DNA of 64,000 nucleotides from Silene latifolia (lineage: Eukaryota > Streptophyta > Magnoliopsida > Caryophyllales > Caryophyllaceae): positions 1 to 64,000 of the forward strand of contig NC_133526.1 in NCBI RefSeq assembly GCF_048544455.1. The letters run 5' to 3'. Below the pieces are notes generated by a model, which was given only the letters and a program-made list of their open reading frames with translations, was not told the origin of the DNA and did no database searches. The position numbers and the translations under genes are program-made. Positions 46,633 through 57,282 of this stretch are shown piece by piece (the stretch's first letter is position 1; each line of letters opens with the position of its first letter).

Positions 46633-49386
46633 TCAATTCAATAACACAAAAAGCAAACCCTAATTGCAATCAACACACACAATTAAACCCTAATTTGGAA
46701 TTGAATTGAATTGAATCGAATCAAATCAAAGGAAGGATTGATGGAAATTATTATTTGTGATTTCTGAGTATTTGTTTGTGGTCGTTGAGTTTGTGTTTAT
46801 AAGGAGAGCTTTGTAATTGTAATTGTAAAATTGGAAAACAGCCAAGTAATACCCCCTTTTATATACCAAGTACTACTCTTTATATGGCGGCCGTATGGGC
46901 TCTTTTTATACGCGTGTCTTCCCTCTATGCCATTTACTTTCTCTTCCTTTTCCTTTTTTACCCTTACTTACCCCCCGCTCTTCTTACTTCTTACGCGCAC
47001 TCCTCTTTTCATCTAGTATCTTCCGGGTCTTCTCTCCCCTTTTTCTGGGGGTATATCTGGAATTTTCCTTTTTTAAGGAAATGTATCTCAAATTGGTCTG
47101 ACATCAGATTGAAATAATTTTGGAAACTTTCCAAATTAAATTCTCCCAAACAATCTCAGATTTCAAAGTTAATTATCCCGCCTAACACCTATCCATTAAA
47201 TTTCAAAAAATTCATAATATATTACTCCTATGTAAATGTAAATTAGATAGATTATTATTATAACTATATTCTCTGTAAATATACAAGAATTTGGTTAAAG
47301 ATCGGAACTTTTGAGATAAACTTATAAATCTAAGTAAAAATATATTCATGTAGGATCTTGTTTGATTCGTCTATACGAGTACATTAAAAATATATATCTT
47401 TTATAATTTTTGCAAATATTAGCTAACGATATTTACAACGTAAAACACGTGTTGCCAAACGTGAAAAAACAAAGTGGTAGAGTGGAGTTGAATGGAGGGA
47501 GTAAGATCCCAATTTTAGAAAGTTGACCATTACTTTTTTATTGGTTGCATCCTTATAGTGAGCTCATTTAAAATAATAATTTTATGGAGTTAGCAATTCA
47601 AACTAAGCTATATATACGAAGGACTAAACTAAAAAGTAAACATGAATATGTAAATGAAGCCGAATCATGTCAACCTAAAAGATATTTTGAGGCTTTGACT
47701 TTATTTTTATACATTCGAGGTTCTCATCTCCGAGATAAAAGGGGAAAAAAATACGTCAAAAGCAATGCTAAAAACGTAAACATGTAAATGAAATTGAAAC
47801 ATGATAGTGGCTCCCGTTTTGATGCTAAATCGAGTAACCTCAGGATTCACAATTGGTAAAAGTGGGGAAAAAAGGTAAACGACATTAGAAATATATTTTT
47901 ATGAATTCGCTATGCACTACATTATTTAATAATTGTATTATGAAAAATTTAGAAAACTAATCAATTTAAGATAATAGTGAAAAAATGATTGTAACTTAAC
48001 ATGTCTTAAGTTACTGGATGATAGTTCAAACTTAACACATATCACGAATATTATTTACAAATTTGTTGCTCGTGCGTTGCACGGATTTTAAAATAATGGG
48101 CTAAATGTATAATGTGTAATAATGTTGTTTTAGTCTTTATTGTGTAAAGAGAAATCTAGAACAACTTTAATGCTACCATATTCTGTTTGACAATCATTAT
48201 TGTTTCAACTTCCAATTTTGACGGAATTGTAGTTTATACCTCGTGTAACTACGTAAGATTACATTACATCATCTTAACATATCTTAAGTTACTGGATTAT
48301 AGTCCAACCTTAACACATATCACGAACATTATTGATTCGAATTTTTAAAATCTGGAAAGTCTTACTTAAGATCGTCTTGACCTAAGACCACTTACACTCT
48401 CTTTTCATTTTCAATTCTATTCTATTCGGCTTTGTGAGACGTGTAAGTTAGACCATCTTAAACAAAAAATAATATTCCAAATACTACTAGGTATTTATAG
48501 AACGAGTTGATCTGATGCAAAAAGGTTAGTTTTTGAGCATTACAACAAAGTTTTTGAGTTTTATTTTAAACTTTTTGAGTTTTACTATAAAGTTTCCGAG
48601 TTTATTCAATTAGACATTAAGTTCAAAAAGTTACAATATAACTCAAAAACATTATATATAAGCATAATTAAATTTGAGTTTGATGGCAAAAAATTAAAAT
48701 ATAACTTATAAACTTTAAAAAGCTCAGAAAAATACACATAAATTTAAAAACTAATGAGGTTCTAAATATTAAAATAGCTCAAAAATACACATTCAATTAA
48801 TATTTCTCTAACCTTATTAAAATAGTTACTAAATATTCACCTTAAAATAGTTAATAAACCCAACCCTATCAAATCACCTTACATGGGTATTTGGGTTATA
48901 AAAACTAGGGATGGGAAAGAGAATGGAAATTGAGTGAATTAGGGAGCATAAACAATTACGTATGCGAATGCGATTGCTTCATCTGTGGAAGTATCGACCT
49001 TGGTTGGTGACGACATTCTTATTTTGGTCAAGGTCAGTTGTTACGGACTGCCTCTTCCTCTGCACCTCTGTTACTGTTTATTTATTTATTTAATCATCTT
49101 AATTAAATTTGATATCCCTTAATTTTACGGTTAAACTCCATTTACAAAAAGGGTAGAGGAGTTGTTACTTGTTAGTGCCCTAATTTGGGTTGAGCCTGCT
49201 CTTGTTTTCAATTTGTTGATTTTTACTAGAAGCTCTGAGAAATGCTGAATATCTTAATTTGTTGATTGATTGATTGATTGATTCGTTGGTATCGAGTATT
49301 TGCATTGCATTCCGCTTCCATTTTCGATTTGGGGGATTTTAATTGATTTCACCCTTCTCATTGGCCTTGTTTGCAGGACATAAGTA
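46633..49386. other. Intergenic region between divergent PP2C and CBP20 genes
   Basis: The left 200 bases are the PP2C leader and promoter; a short ATTG-rich run lies just upstream of its ATG. The middle is AT-rich with no gene. The region from about 48900 to 49386 probably holds the CBP20 promoter and an untranslated first exon and intron, because TTTGCAG|GACATAAGTAATGG directly before the ATG looks like a splice acceptor. GATTGATTGATTGATT near 49261 is a short tandem run. Confidence 0.5.
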
Positions 49387-52300
49387 ATGGCTTTACTATT
49401 CAAGGTAAGCCACCAAGTCCGCATCCCGTATTCAACCGTGTTTTTCATTAGTAGTTTTTTTTTATGTTAAAAAACTTTCTGCACAGATATGAAAGTAGGC
49501 CTCTTTGATCTAGGTGTCAAACTTATAATATCCTTAACCTCTATTTAGGAGGACCTTTGGGACCAACACAATACATGCGGCCTTAATGTTATAAACTTTC
49601 ACCAAATCTATTACGCACTACTTCTTCTCCGTGAGATTAGGATTTTGAGTACATTTTCCATCTTACTTGTCCATGTCCTCGTTTTCCACTGTTACTTGCA
49701 TAATTTCCGAATACACCATTTACCAATCATTTCATTTGAAAAATAGCGGCTAATATACAACAAGTTCCCGAAATTGGCGATATATAGGAAGACAACACAT
49801 ACGAATTTAGGAATATCAGTGGCTGAGCCTCAAATATCACCGTTTTTTTTGTACACTCGTCTGTTTGTTTGTACGGGTATGTTTATATGCAATTTTTGAT
49901 GGGTAGCTTGTGTCACACTGGCTAAAAGTTACTCTTATCACAAGTGCATTTTCTACCTGCACCTAGGATCTGAACAAGTTATCTGCCTACCGAGATAGGC
50001 GATTTCCTGGTAACCAAGAAGATTTTGAGGAAGCATTGAAGAATTCAATTACTGTGTATGTTGGGAATATGTCATTTTATACAACAGAAGAGCAAGTTTA
50101 TGAGCTGTTTTCTCGAGTTGGAGAGATTAAGAAGATAATCATGGGTCTGGATAAGAACTCAAAAACTCCTTGTGGATTTTGCTTTATATTGTAAGTCTCA
50201 TTACTCTTCTCAGAAGTTACTTCAGGAATCTACTCTTGTATGATTGTTCATATATTTAAACCATCTGTTTTCTTTGGCACTCTTACTTTTGCTAAACTAC
50301 TACTCCGTAATATATTGGCTTATTTCCCATTTGTAATGTTCTGATATTCTGCTAACTTCAACATCGTCGAGATAACCTTTCAAAGCTGCATTTTGATATC
50401 TGCATAACTAGAGAGACTTTTTCACAATTTCTTTTAAGTTCCTGCCATGTCAGAATTGATTTACGTTCTCTTATGTTAGTCAACCAGTGCAGCAGAATAA
50501 TCCCGGCTATCAGTATATTTTAATTCATGTTATGTTAAGAAGTGAAACCTTTGTCAATCTTCATGAACTTGCCTCTGTTTGTCAGTGAAATTTCTGTATT
50601 TTATGTTAATAAGTGGTACAAGTAGCTCTTCGAGTAATTATTAGTATCTTACTGAATACTGATTTAGATATCTAACTGCCTTCGGAATGCTGCACAATTT
50701 ATGTTTCATGTGACACTAAGACATGATTCACTTTTATCCTAGAGATTACTTATTACTTAAAATTACTTTTTAAGGTATTACTCTAGAGAAGACACTGAGG
50801 ATGCTGTCAAATATATAAGTGGAACAATTCTTGATGATCGTCCTATCCGTGTGGATTTTGACTGGGGGTTCCAAGAAGGGAGACAATGGGGGCGTGGTAG
50901 AAGTGGTGGTCAGGTGTGGATTCTTCTAGGCATGCTCTCTCACCCTTTGCATTTGTCTCAGTTGTCGGTAGTTTGGTTATTTATTCTGCTGTCTCTTTAT
51001 TTCAGGTCCGAGATGAATATCGTACCGACTATGATCCTGATATCCTTTGGACGATTAGTATCATCTCCGTTTATCTGCCTAGTTGCACTAGGTTTAGTAT
51101 ACATCTGTATAAGCCTGTCTAATTGTGAGTATTGTTATATGTGTGCATGTCCGACCAATTTTTGTGCACTCCATACCCCGTTTGATGGTCCAACGATTGT
51201 CATGTTTAAGCGTTATAGTCATCTGGTGGTCCAACCACCTAATCATATAAATGGAAGGGCAAGTAGTTAACTAAAAAGGAGATGCTTTTGACATGGAGAA
51301 GATCTGTGTTACTCAGACACGCCGACACGTGTCGGCGTGTCGGACACGGCTATTTGGGGTGAATTTTCCTGTTTTGTGGTCTAAATTGAAGTGTCGAAGT
51401 GTCGTGTCGTGTCTGACACGCGACACGGCACTTAAGTGAAGTGTCGGAGTAACATAGGAGAAGATATAACCTAACTGATTGAGTTTGATTGACTGGCAGT
51501 TTCTGTAACACTATTTTCACTTGTCTTTTCAGTTTTTGTTGTGGGATGGATCTTATTATTTGGGTGTTTGAAATCAGGGGCTGCTTGCAGGGTGTGCTAC
51601 ATATGCCCTTTTGTTTATAGTAGAGATAATTGTGCAAGTTGCTTGAAAATTTTCACAAAGTTGGTGTCCTTGAAATTCCCTGCAGCCTTAGCCAACTGGA
51701 AAATAATATGCATGGATCTTTTACACAAATCGTGATGGCAATCTGTTATCACAACATTCACGTCAACTGTTCTCATGTTATAATTGTGCAAGTGCTTCAG
51801 GGTTTCTATGCGATAAAGATATGCCCCAAAGATTAAAGGGAAAATTTTATCGCACGGCAATTAGGCCTGCCCTACTTTACGGCTCCGAGTGTTGGGCCGT
51901 GAAACATTGTCACATTCAAAAGATGAGTGTGGCGGAGATGCGCATGTTTGAGGTGGATGTGCGGACATACAAGGAAAGATCGGTTAAGGAATGAGGTGAT
52001 TAGGGAAAAGGTAAAAGTGGCGCCAATAGAGGACAAGATGATGGAAAACCGACTAAGATGGTTTGGCCATGTGAGAAGGAGACCTATGGACGCCTTTTGA
52101 TTAGGAGGCTCGAGATTTGGAGAACAGAAAAGGTCCCTAGAGGGAGAGGAAGACCGAGACAGACATGGTTGAGAGTGATAGAGCATGATATGAGAGTTAT
52201 GGGGCTTGAGGAGAGTATGGTGACGGAGAGGGCACAATGGAGGGATACATGTGGATTTTTAGTATTGGATGTTTTTTTTTGATTTTAGTGTTTTTTTATT

Positions 52301-55300
52301 TATTTAATTTAAAGAAATTAATTTATTTATTTTCCTCTCCTTTATTACACACTTTTTCAACAACCACTTTCTTATGGATTTTACCTGGTTCATTCCGGAT
52401 CCTTAACTCTATTTCGGTTTTTAAAAATCGTTTTAACCTTTTCTCTCAATTTAAATTTTAAGTTTTTATAAAAGAAAGACGGAATTCGATTTTAAAACCC
52501 CTAAGTTCACCTTGACTTTCCATTACATTTTCGTTCTCCCTTTTGTTTTTTATCTTCCCTTTTTTATTCGCATTTTGAGGCGTGCGTTCACCCATAGACG
52601 GTTCGAAAGGATGATTCATGTCAGCCGACCCCAAATCATTTTGGGATTAAGGCTCTGATGTTGTTGTTGTTGTTGTTGTTGTGATCATAGGAACAGTTGT
52701 TTATCTACCTTGCTTTCTAAAGTCAGGTCAATGTGTGAAATGGTCATTACTAGCCATACCAAATCAATACCTTCCGCCTCTGGATAAAGCTTCAATTTAT
52801 AGCTGGGTATTTGGCTGGGAATCTGGGATGCTTATATCCTACATGGCTACATGTGTGTCAACATTTTTACTGGACCTTTGCCATGAATGTGACATACCGG
52901 TAGTATTATTTATTTTGAACTCTAAGGGGGTGTTTGGTTGGGACGTTTGGAATGGAATGGATTCTATTCATTCCAGTGTTTGGTTGGGGCATTTTGGAAT
53001 GGAGTTAGAATCCCGATGGATTCTAATTCCACCCCAACCCCTTGGAATCCCATACCCACCTCCTTCCCATGGATTCTAACTCCATTCCTTTGTGTTTGTT
53101 TTTCTAATGAACCAAACATGATTTGTAAGGTATGGAATTGGAACCCCATACTCCTATGGTTTCTCATTCCAATCCATTCCATTCCTAAGTTTTGAACCAA
53201 ACGACCCCTAAGTTTCTCTACTATTTCAAGGACACTAACATATAGCTTTAGTTGAACATTGGATCTGAGAAACAATAGTTTCAGTCATTACCTTGACAAG
53301 TTGTACGTAGAGGTGGTTATGGAAAGTTGGTCCAACGAGAACTAGAGGCTCAGAGGACCCTTGTTGACTATGGTGCTGGTTCTCTGGGAGCTTTTCAACC
53401 CGTCATGACTGCACACCGTAAGTCTCGTATTATCATAATTCTGTCAGTTGTATTGTTGATTTTTATTTCCTGGATCTGCACGTGACATAGCATGTTTTGT
53501 GAATATGTGCTAATATGTGGTCAAATTCGACACTCTGCATATGCATATGATTGAACTCGCTACGTGCTAGACTGCGAATTTGTGTATATAATGTGCCTAG
53601 AGGCTCATCTTGAAGATGTTAGATCTAATATGTGACATGTCATCTGCTGTGAGTCTGTGACCTGATGATAGAAATCACACTTTTTCTTCTAGCAACGTAG
53701 TAAGTATATTAGCTTTTTTGGTGATAAGTTGGTTTTGATATGTTTTGTGCGAACAAATATTGAAGGTACTTTCGTCTATTACTACTGTTGAACAGAAGCA
53801 AGCATAATTCATATCCTTGGCTACTTAAGTTTTGAAAATCATGCATTAGGTGCACCTAGATGCAAACCTTGGTGAAGTACTATACAAAATGCCTCGGGGC
53901 ATCTTAGGTGCGCTTTTTACACAAGGTGCAGTTCACAAAGCGCACAATTATGCAATTTTCGTTTTATTTTCCTTCCAATTCAGTTATCATGCTCTTCCCT
54001 TTTACCTTGTTATCTCTAACTTTTACCTCTTTACTTGGTAACCATCTTTAAAACGTAAAAGTCGTATTGTTTCACAAAATATTATATTGAAAATAAAATT
54101 TTGTTTGCAAAACAGTGTGCCTTGTGTGCATGATGTACGCACCTTTGTCTCCCGACTCTTGTCACTTCGGTGTGCCTTTTGCCTTTTGAACCCTATGTTT
54201 GGTAATGGCTGATATGCTGCTAATCAGGTTACTCAATGAAGGTTGTCTATTAAAACCTTTTACAGCTAAATGCTCTAGCAGTTACTAGTATAACAGAGGA
54301 ATTGATGGGGGCCCACACAAGCGGTGGAGCTTTGTCATTTGATCCAATAGTGTTCCATTAGCCTTAGCCGGAAAGATATGTGGCCATGAAAGGAGGGTCC
54401 ATGACATTTTATTGAATTTGAAAGAAAATTTCATCTTTGGACCAAAAACAAGCAAGAGGCGGAATCTTTAATTTGACGAAAGAAAAGATAAAAAAAAACA
54501 AATGTGGTATTGGAAAAATTTGTCCTATATGTGCCCAATAAATATAGGCCTGCCTGCCACCCACACCAGAATAAATAGAGGAACATAGGAGTTTGTCGCT
54601 AGGTATTTGACCAAATAGGATCGTCCAGGCTCCTATAGAACCTATCACTAAAATACCCCTAGAGAGGGGCATGCGGTCAGAGCTTCCACGCCGCCTCCTC
54701 CGCGGGTTCAATTCCCGTCGTTCGCCCATTATGGATAGCATTTTCTAATATTTGACTCCGTACCACTGAAGGATCAAGATCAAACAACCGGGAATTCTCT
54801 TTCTTTCGAACAAATAATTTATAGTGAAAGGCAATTCGATCCTGTTTTGAGTTTTAGGAGGATTCAGGAGATTCCTCCACAATTTACCCTGCAAATTAGA
54901 CTAGTCCTTGACAATTCGAGTTTAGAACACGGTGCTCGATTGATAAAATTTAGCTGTGCTTTTATGTCTTAAAAAGCAAGGCTTTAGCTAGTTGCTTTAG
55001 TTTTTTTTTTTATTTGGACATCTTAATGCAGATGGAAGACAGGAAAGGAGCCACGGTCATGGAGGTTCTTACAACCGACAGGGTAGAGGTAGTCACTGTC
55101 TTTATATTTTTCCCTCAATGTCTTACAACCGAAAAAGGAGGATCCTCTTATTTGTTCCTAATGTCGCCTTTTATTGTGACTGACAGATTACCATCGAAAG
55201 CGGCATAGGGAGGATGAACGGCATCCCACTGTAATGTCGAAGAGAATTGACCGTGAACCTCGCAGGAATTCTGATCATGAATCTAGACCAGTGAGTTTTA

Positions 55301-55687
55301 GTTATCTCAGAAGTTTTTTTTAACTGGTGTCTGTCTTGACTCACTATGAATCCCAATAAATGATGACCACAGCAGCAGTGCTGCTACTATGTTTTTTTTT
55401 TCTTTTTTAGAAAGTGAGGGTTATAGTGCACGGCTGACTAGGGAGGGTAGAGCTACTGAAGTATTGATCCATTCCAACTTTTCTGTAGATTTCTTGGAGA
55501 TATGGGCTAAATTATTAAATGCAACAAGTTTTGTTACATAACCATGTATTTTTCCCTGTGCGTTAAATTATGAATAATCACAATGGCATTTTCGCATTGA
55601 CAAATGCAGGAGAAAAATCCTCGTTTCCGTGAAAGTGGCGACTCTGATGAAGATGACGAAGATGATGACAGGAAGCAGCGCACTTAA
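49387..55687 (+). CDS. CBP20: Nuclear cap-binding protein subunit 2 (CBP20)
   Basis: With CBP80 it binds the m7G cap of nuclear RNA polymerase II transcripts and acts in splicing, miRNA processing and export. Exons are 49387-49404, 49967-50190, 50775-50913, 51006-51039, 53307-53417, 55032-55082, 55187-55290 and 55610-55687, giving 252 aa. The RRM shows RNP2 VYVGNM and RNP1 PCGFCFIL. Tyr14 (SAYRD) and Tyr37 (VYVGN) match human Tyr20 and Tyr43, which stack on the cap. The cap-clamp region [20 protein letters not shown] and [18 protein letters not shown] is intact. A plant-type Arg/His/Gly-rich tail with KRHRED and an acidic end follows. Intron 4 is of the U12 AT-AC type. Introns 4 and 5 are swollen by inserts. 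Confidence 0.96.
51310..51458. repeat. Inverted-repeat block with a 26-bp perfect palindrome
   Basis: GACACGCCGACAC is followed at once by its reverse complement (51316-51341), centred on CACGTG. More GACACG/CGTGTC words follow up to GTTACTC/GAGTAAC-like ends (51309 and 51449). It resembles a dispersed plant repeat I have seen before but cannot name. Confidence 0.6.
51823..52682 (+). mobile_element. 5'-truncated RTE-type LINE in CBP20 intron 4
   Basis: The conceptual reading begins [20 protein letters not shown] and ends [20 protein letters not shown] then [10 protein letters not shown], the C-terminal part of plant RTE reverse transcriptase proteins, here with frame changes. The 3' end GCCGACCCCAAATCATTTTG, GGATTAAGGCTCTGATG and a run of TTG triplets is the standard RTE tail. 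Only about the last 860 bp are present, so it could not move on its own. Confidence 0.9.
52926..53208. mobile_element. Tourist-like (PIF/Harbinger) MITE near the CBP20 intron 4 acceptor
   Basis: Inverted ends GGGGGTGTTTGGTTGGG and TTGAACCAAACGACCCC, with TAA duplicated at 52923-52925 and 53209-53211; 283 bp long. Its right end lies about 98 bases from the AC acceptor and about 80 from the branch site. Confidence 0.87.
53418..55031 (+). other. CBP20 intron 5, a long intron with inserted sequence
   Basis: A 1.6-kb GT-AG intron. Around 53850-54190 is a GTGCACC/GCGCAC-rich block that reads like a dispersed repeat. At about 54560-54735 is a plastid-derived insert, listed separately. The rest is unremarkable. 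Confidence 0.7.
54590..54730 (-). other. Composite plastid DNA insert (NUPT): ycf2 piece and trnH-GUG 3' end
   Basis: On the minus strand, TCTCTAGGGGTATTTTAGTG, ATAGGTTCTATAGGAG and TGGACGATCCTATTTGGTCA, AATACCTAGCGACAAACTCC match the plastid ycf2 region encoding [20 protein letters not shown] (Walker A) as I remember it. Next to it GGGCGAACGACGGGAATTGA and ACCCGCG match the 3' part of plastid trnH-GUG. These two genes are not adjacent in that order in plastids, so the insert is a mosaic or a rearranged fragment. The tRNA part is incomplete and cannot be a working tRNA. Confidence 0.7.
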
Positions 55688-57282
55688 GCGAACTTGGTGG
55701 ATTCTGAAATCCATTCTCACTGGGTTTGGTATATTGGTTTTTAGCTTTAGATTTGAAGAAAGCTTCGCCGGTTGAAAGGTACTCTAGTCTCTATTATCTG
55801 GCTTTACCAAAGTCCAATCTGGTTGGTTAATGTTATGGTGGTGGCCTTACTGGCCTAGCAATGTTATGTGTAGCAATTACTTCTGTACATTCGCTAATTT
55901 ATTTCAATATTTGTATGGAAAAATCACCGACTCTGCGCTCGATTTTGGCGAGGCTGCCATGGGTGGTAACCCCTGTTTTCAAGAAGCGAGGCTTCTGAGA
56001 TGCTCATTTATTTCAAACTCGTAAGGTGGCATGAAACAGTGATCCTACTCGATGTTCTCTAAAAAGTGGATGCTTGAATGAACATTGGATGGATAAATAT
56101 GAAGTCCAGATTTAGGATTGAGGTGAGCGTGAGATTGAATGATTAAACAGAGCTAGTGCTTTGCTTGGATAGGATTGGGCTTGAGATTAGTTGATTGAAC
56201 TGTAGCGGAGCTTTGAGCGAAACAGTTTTGAGGGCTTGCCTTGCCGAGTCGGCTCAACTCATGCATGTATAACCCTGTTCTCCCTGTATAGTTAGTTGTC
56301 AAAGAGCATGTCATACATCACCTCTAAATCGAAACGGACGTTCCCCACCATTATGAATTTATGAGTAAGTCTATTTTTTAGGGGAGTTACTTGCACTAAA
56401 TAAAGCACGACGACAAAGATCTCAAAATTATTCCTAGACGGAGGCAGGTTATGATTGAAAGAGAATAAGGGTACGACATCCACCGAACCAAAGAAGAAAA
56501 AACAATAAGAAATGCATGCATAGGTCAAATGCTACTCCATATGAAATGGATGTATTATGAGATATTCCCAACATTTTTGGGTGCAATCAAGTTTGTAGGG
56601 TCTATACTAAACTCTAATACGATTTAACTTATTTACTCTCAACATCAAATTTTGTCCATTGCTTTTCCCATACAAACTATTCAAAAAGGTGTTTTTATTT
56701 CCAACTTTGGATTGCATGTCATTGTGTAGTAGTAATCACAATGATGACCATCTCTTATCACGGGTTGAGGTTGAGGTCGAGGACATGAGTGATTAGTAAG
56801 TATAATGAGTGATCCAGTCAGTCAGTAATGGAGGATTTGGTGTTGCAAACTAACTGCTAATTAAATGTAGAAGTTTAGAGATGCTCAAATAATGATGATG
56901 GAAAATACAAAAGAGTCAAAGGCATTCATGATTGTGATTGACAATTAGAAAGCCATAGACAATGCATAGTGGAGGTGAATATAGATAGGCCTAAACACAC
57001 ATTTCTTATACGCACATTTTTACTGGAGAACTATGCAGTGCTACGAGCAAGAGTACGAGAGCTTAATTCGTTGGAGAAAGAGAGAGAAGATTACAGACTT
57101 TGTGAATATAGAGATGACTAGGACGATTATACAATATTCCTTTAATTAATTAATTAATTAATAGGATTACAATCCAATTTAGTTATAGCCTAGTACAATA
57201 ATAAACAATGCCCAATTAACATCTCACAAAGGAGAGAAAGCTGCCAAAAAAACAAATACACCCTACTACCAAATATTAGCAA
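55688..57282. other. Region between the CBP20 and BOR1 gene ends
   Basis: Converging genes end here. The first 300 bases look like the CBP20 3' UTR. About 56760-57160 is AT-rich with TTAATTAATTAATTAATTAA (57140-57162). I see no gene or clear transposon. Confidence 0.5.

Larger units (their letters stand above)
51040..53306 (+). other. U12-type AT-AC intron 4 of CBP20
   Basis: The intron begins ATATCCTTT and ends TTGTAC, with a branch-site-like TACCTTGAC about 12 bases before the end. Only these boundaries give the conserved reading DYDPGRGGYGKL; no GT-AG choice does. From memory, Arabidopsis CBP20 also has a U12 AT-AC intron here. At 2267 bp it is long for this class and contains an RTE LINE end, a Tourist MITE and a large palindrome. 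Confidence 0.93.

Noticed and set aside
52058-52282. 74-codon host protein in CBP20 intron 4
   Set aside because: It is the C-terminal part of the RTE LINE protein followed by its standard 3' tail.
54640-54735. Possible tRNA gene with GGGTTCAATTCCCGTCGTTC
   Set aside because: Only the 3' part of plastid trnH is present; the 5' acceptor strand, D arm and anticodon arm are missing.
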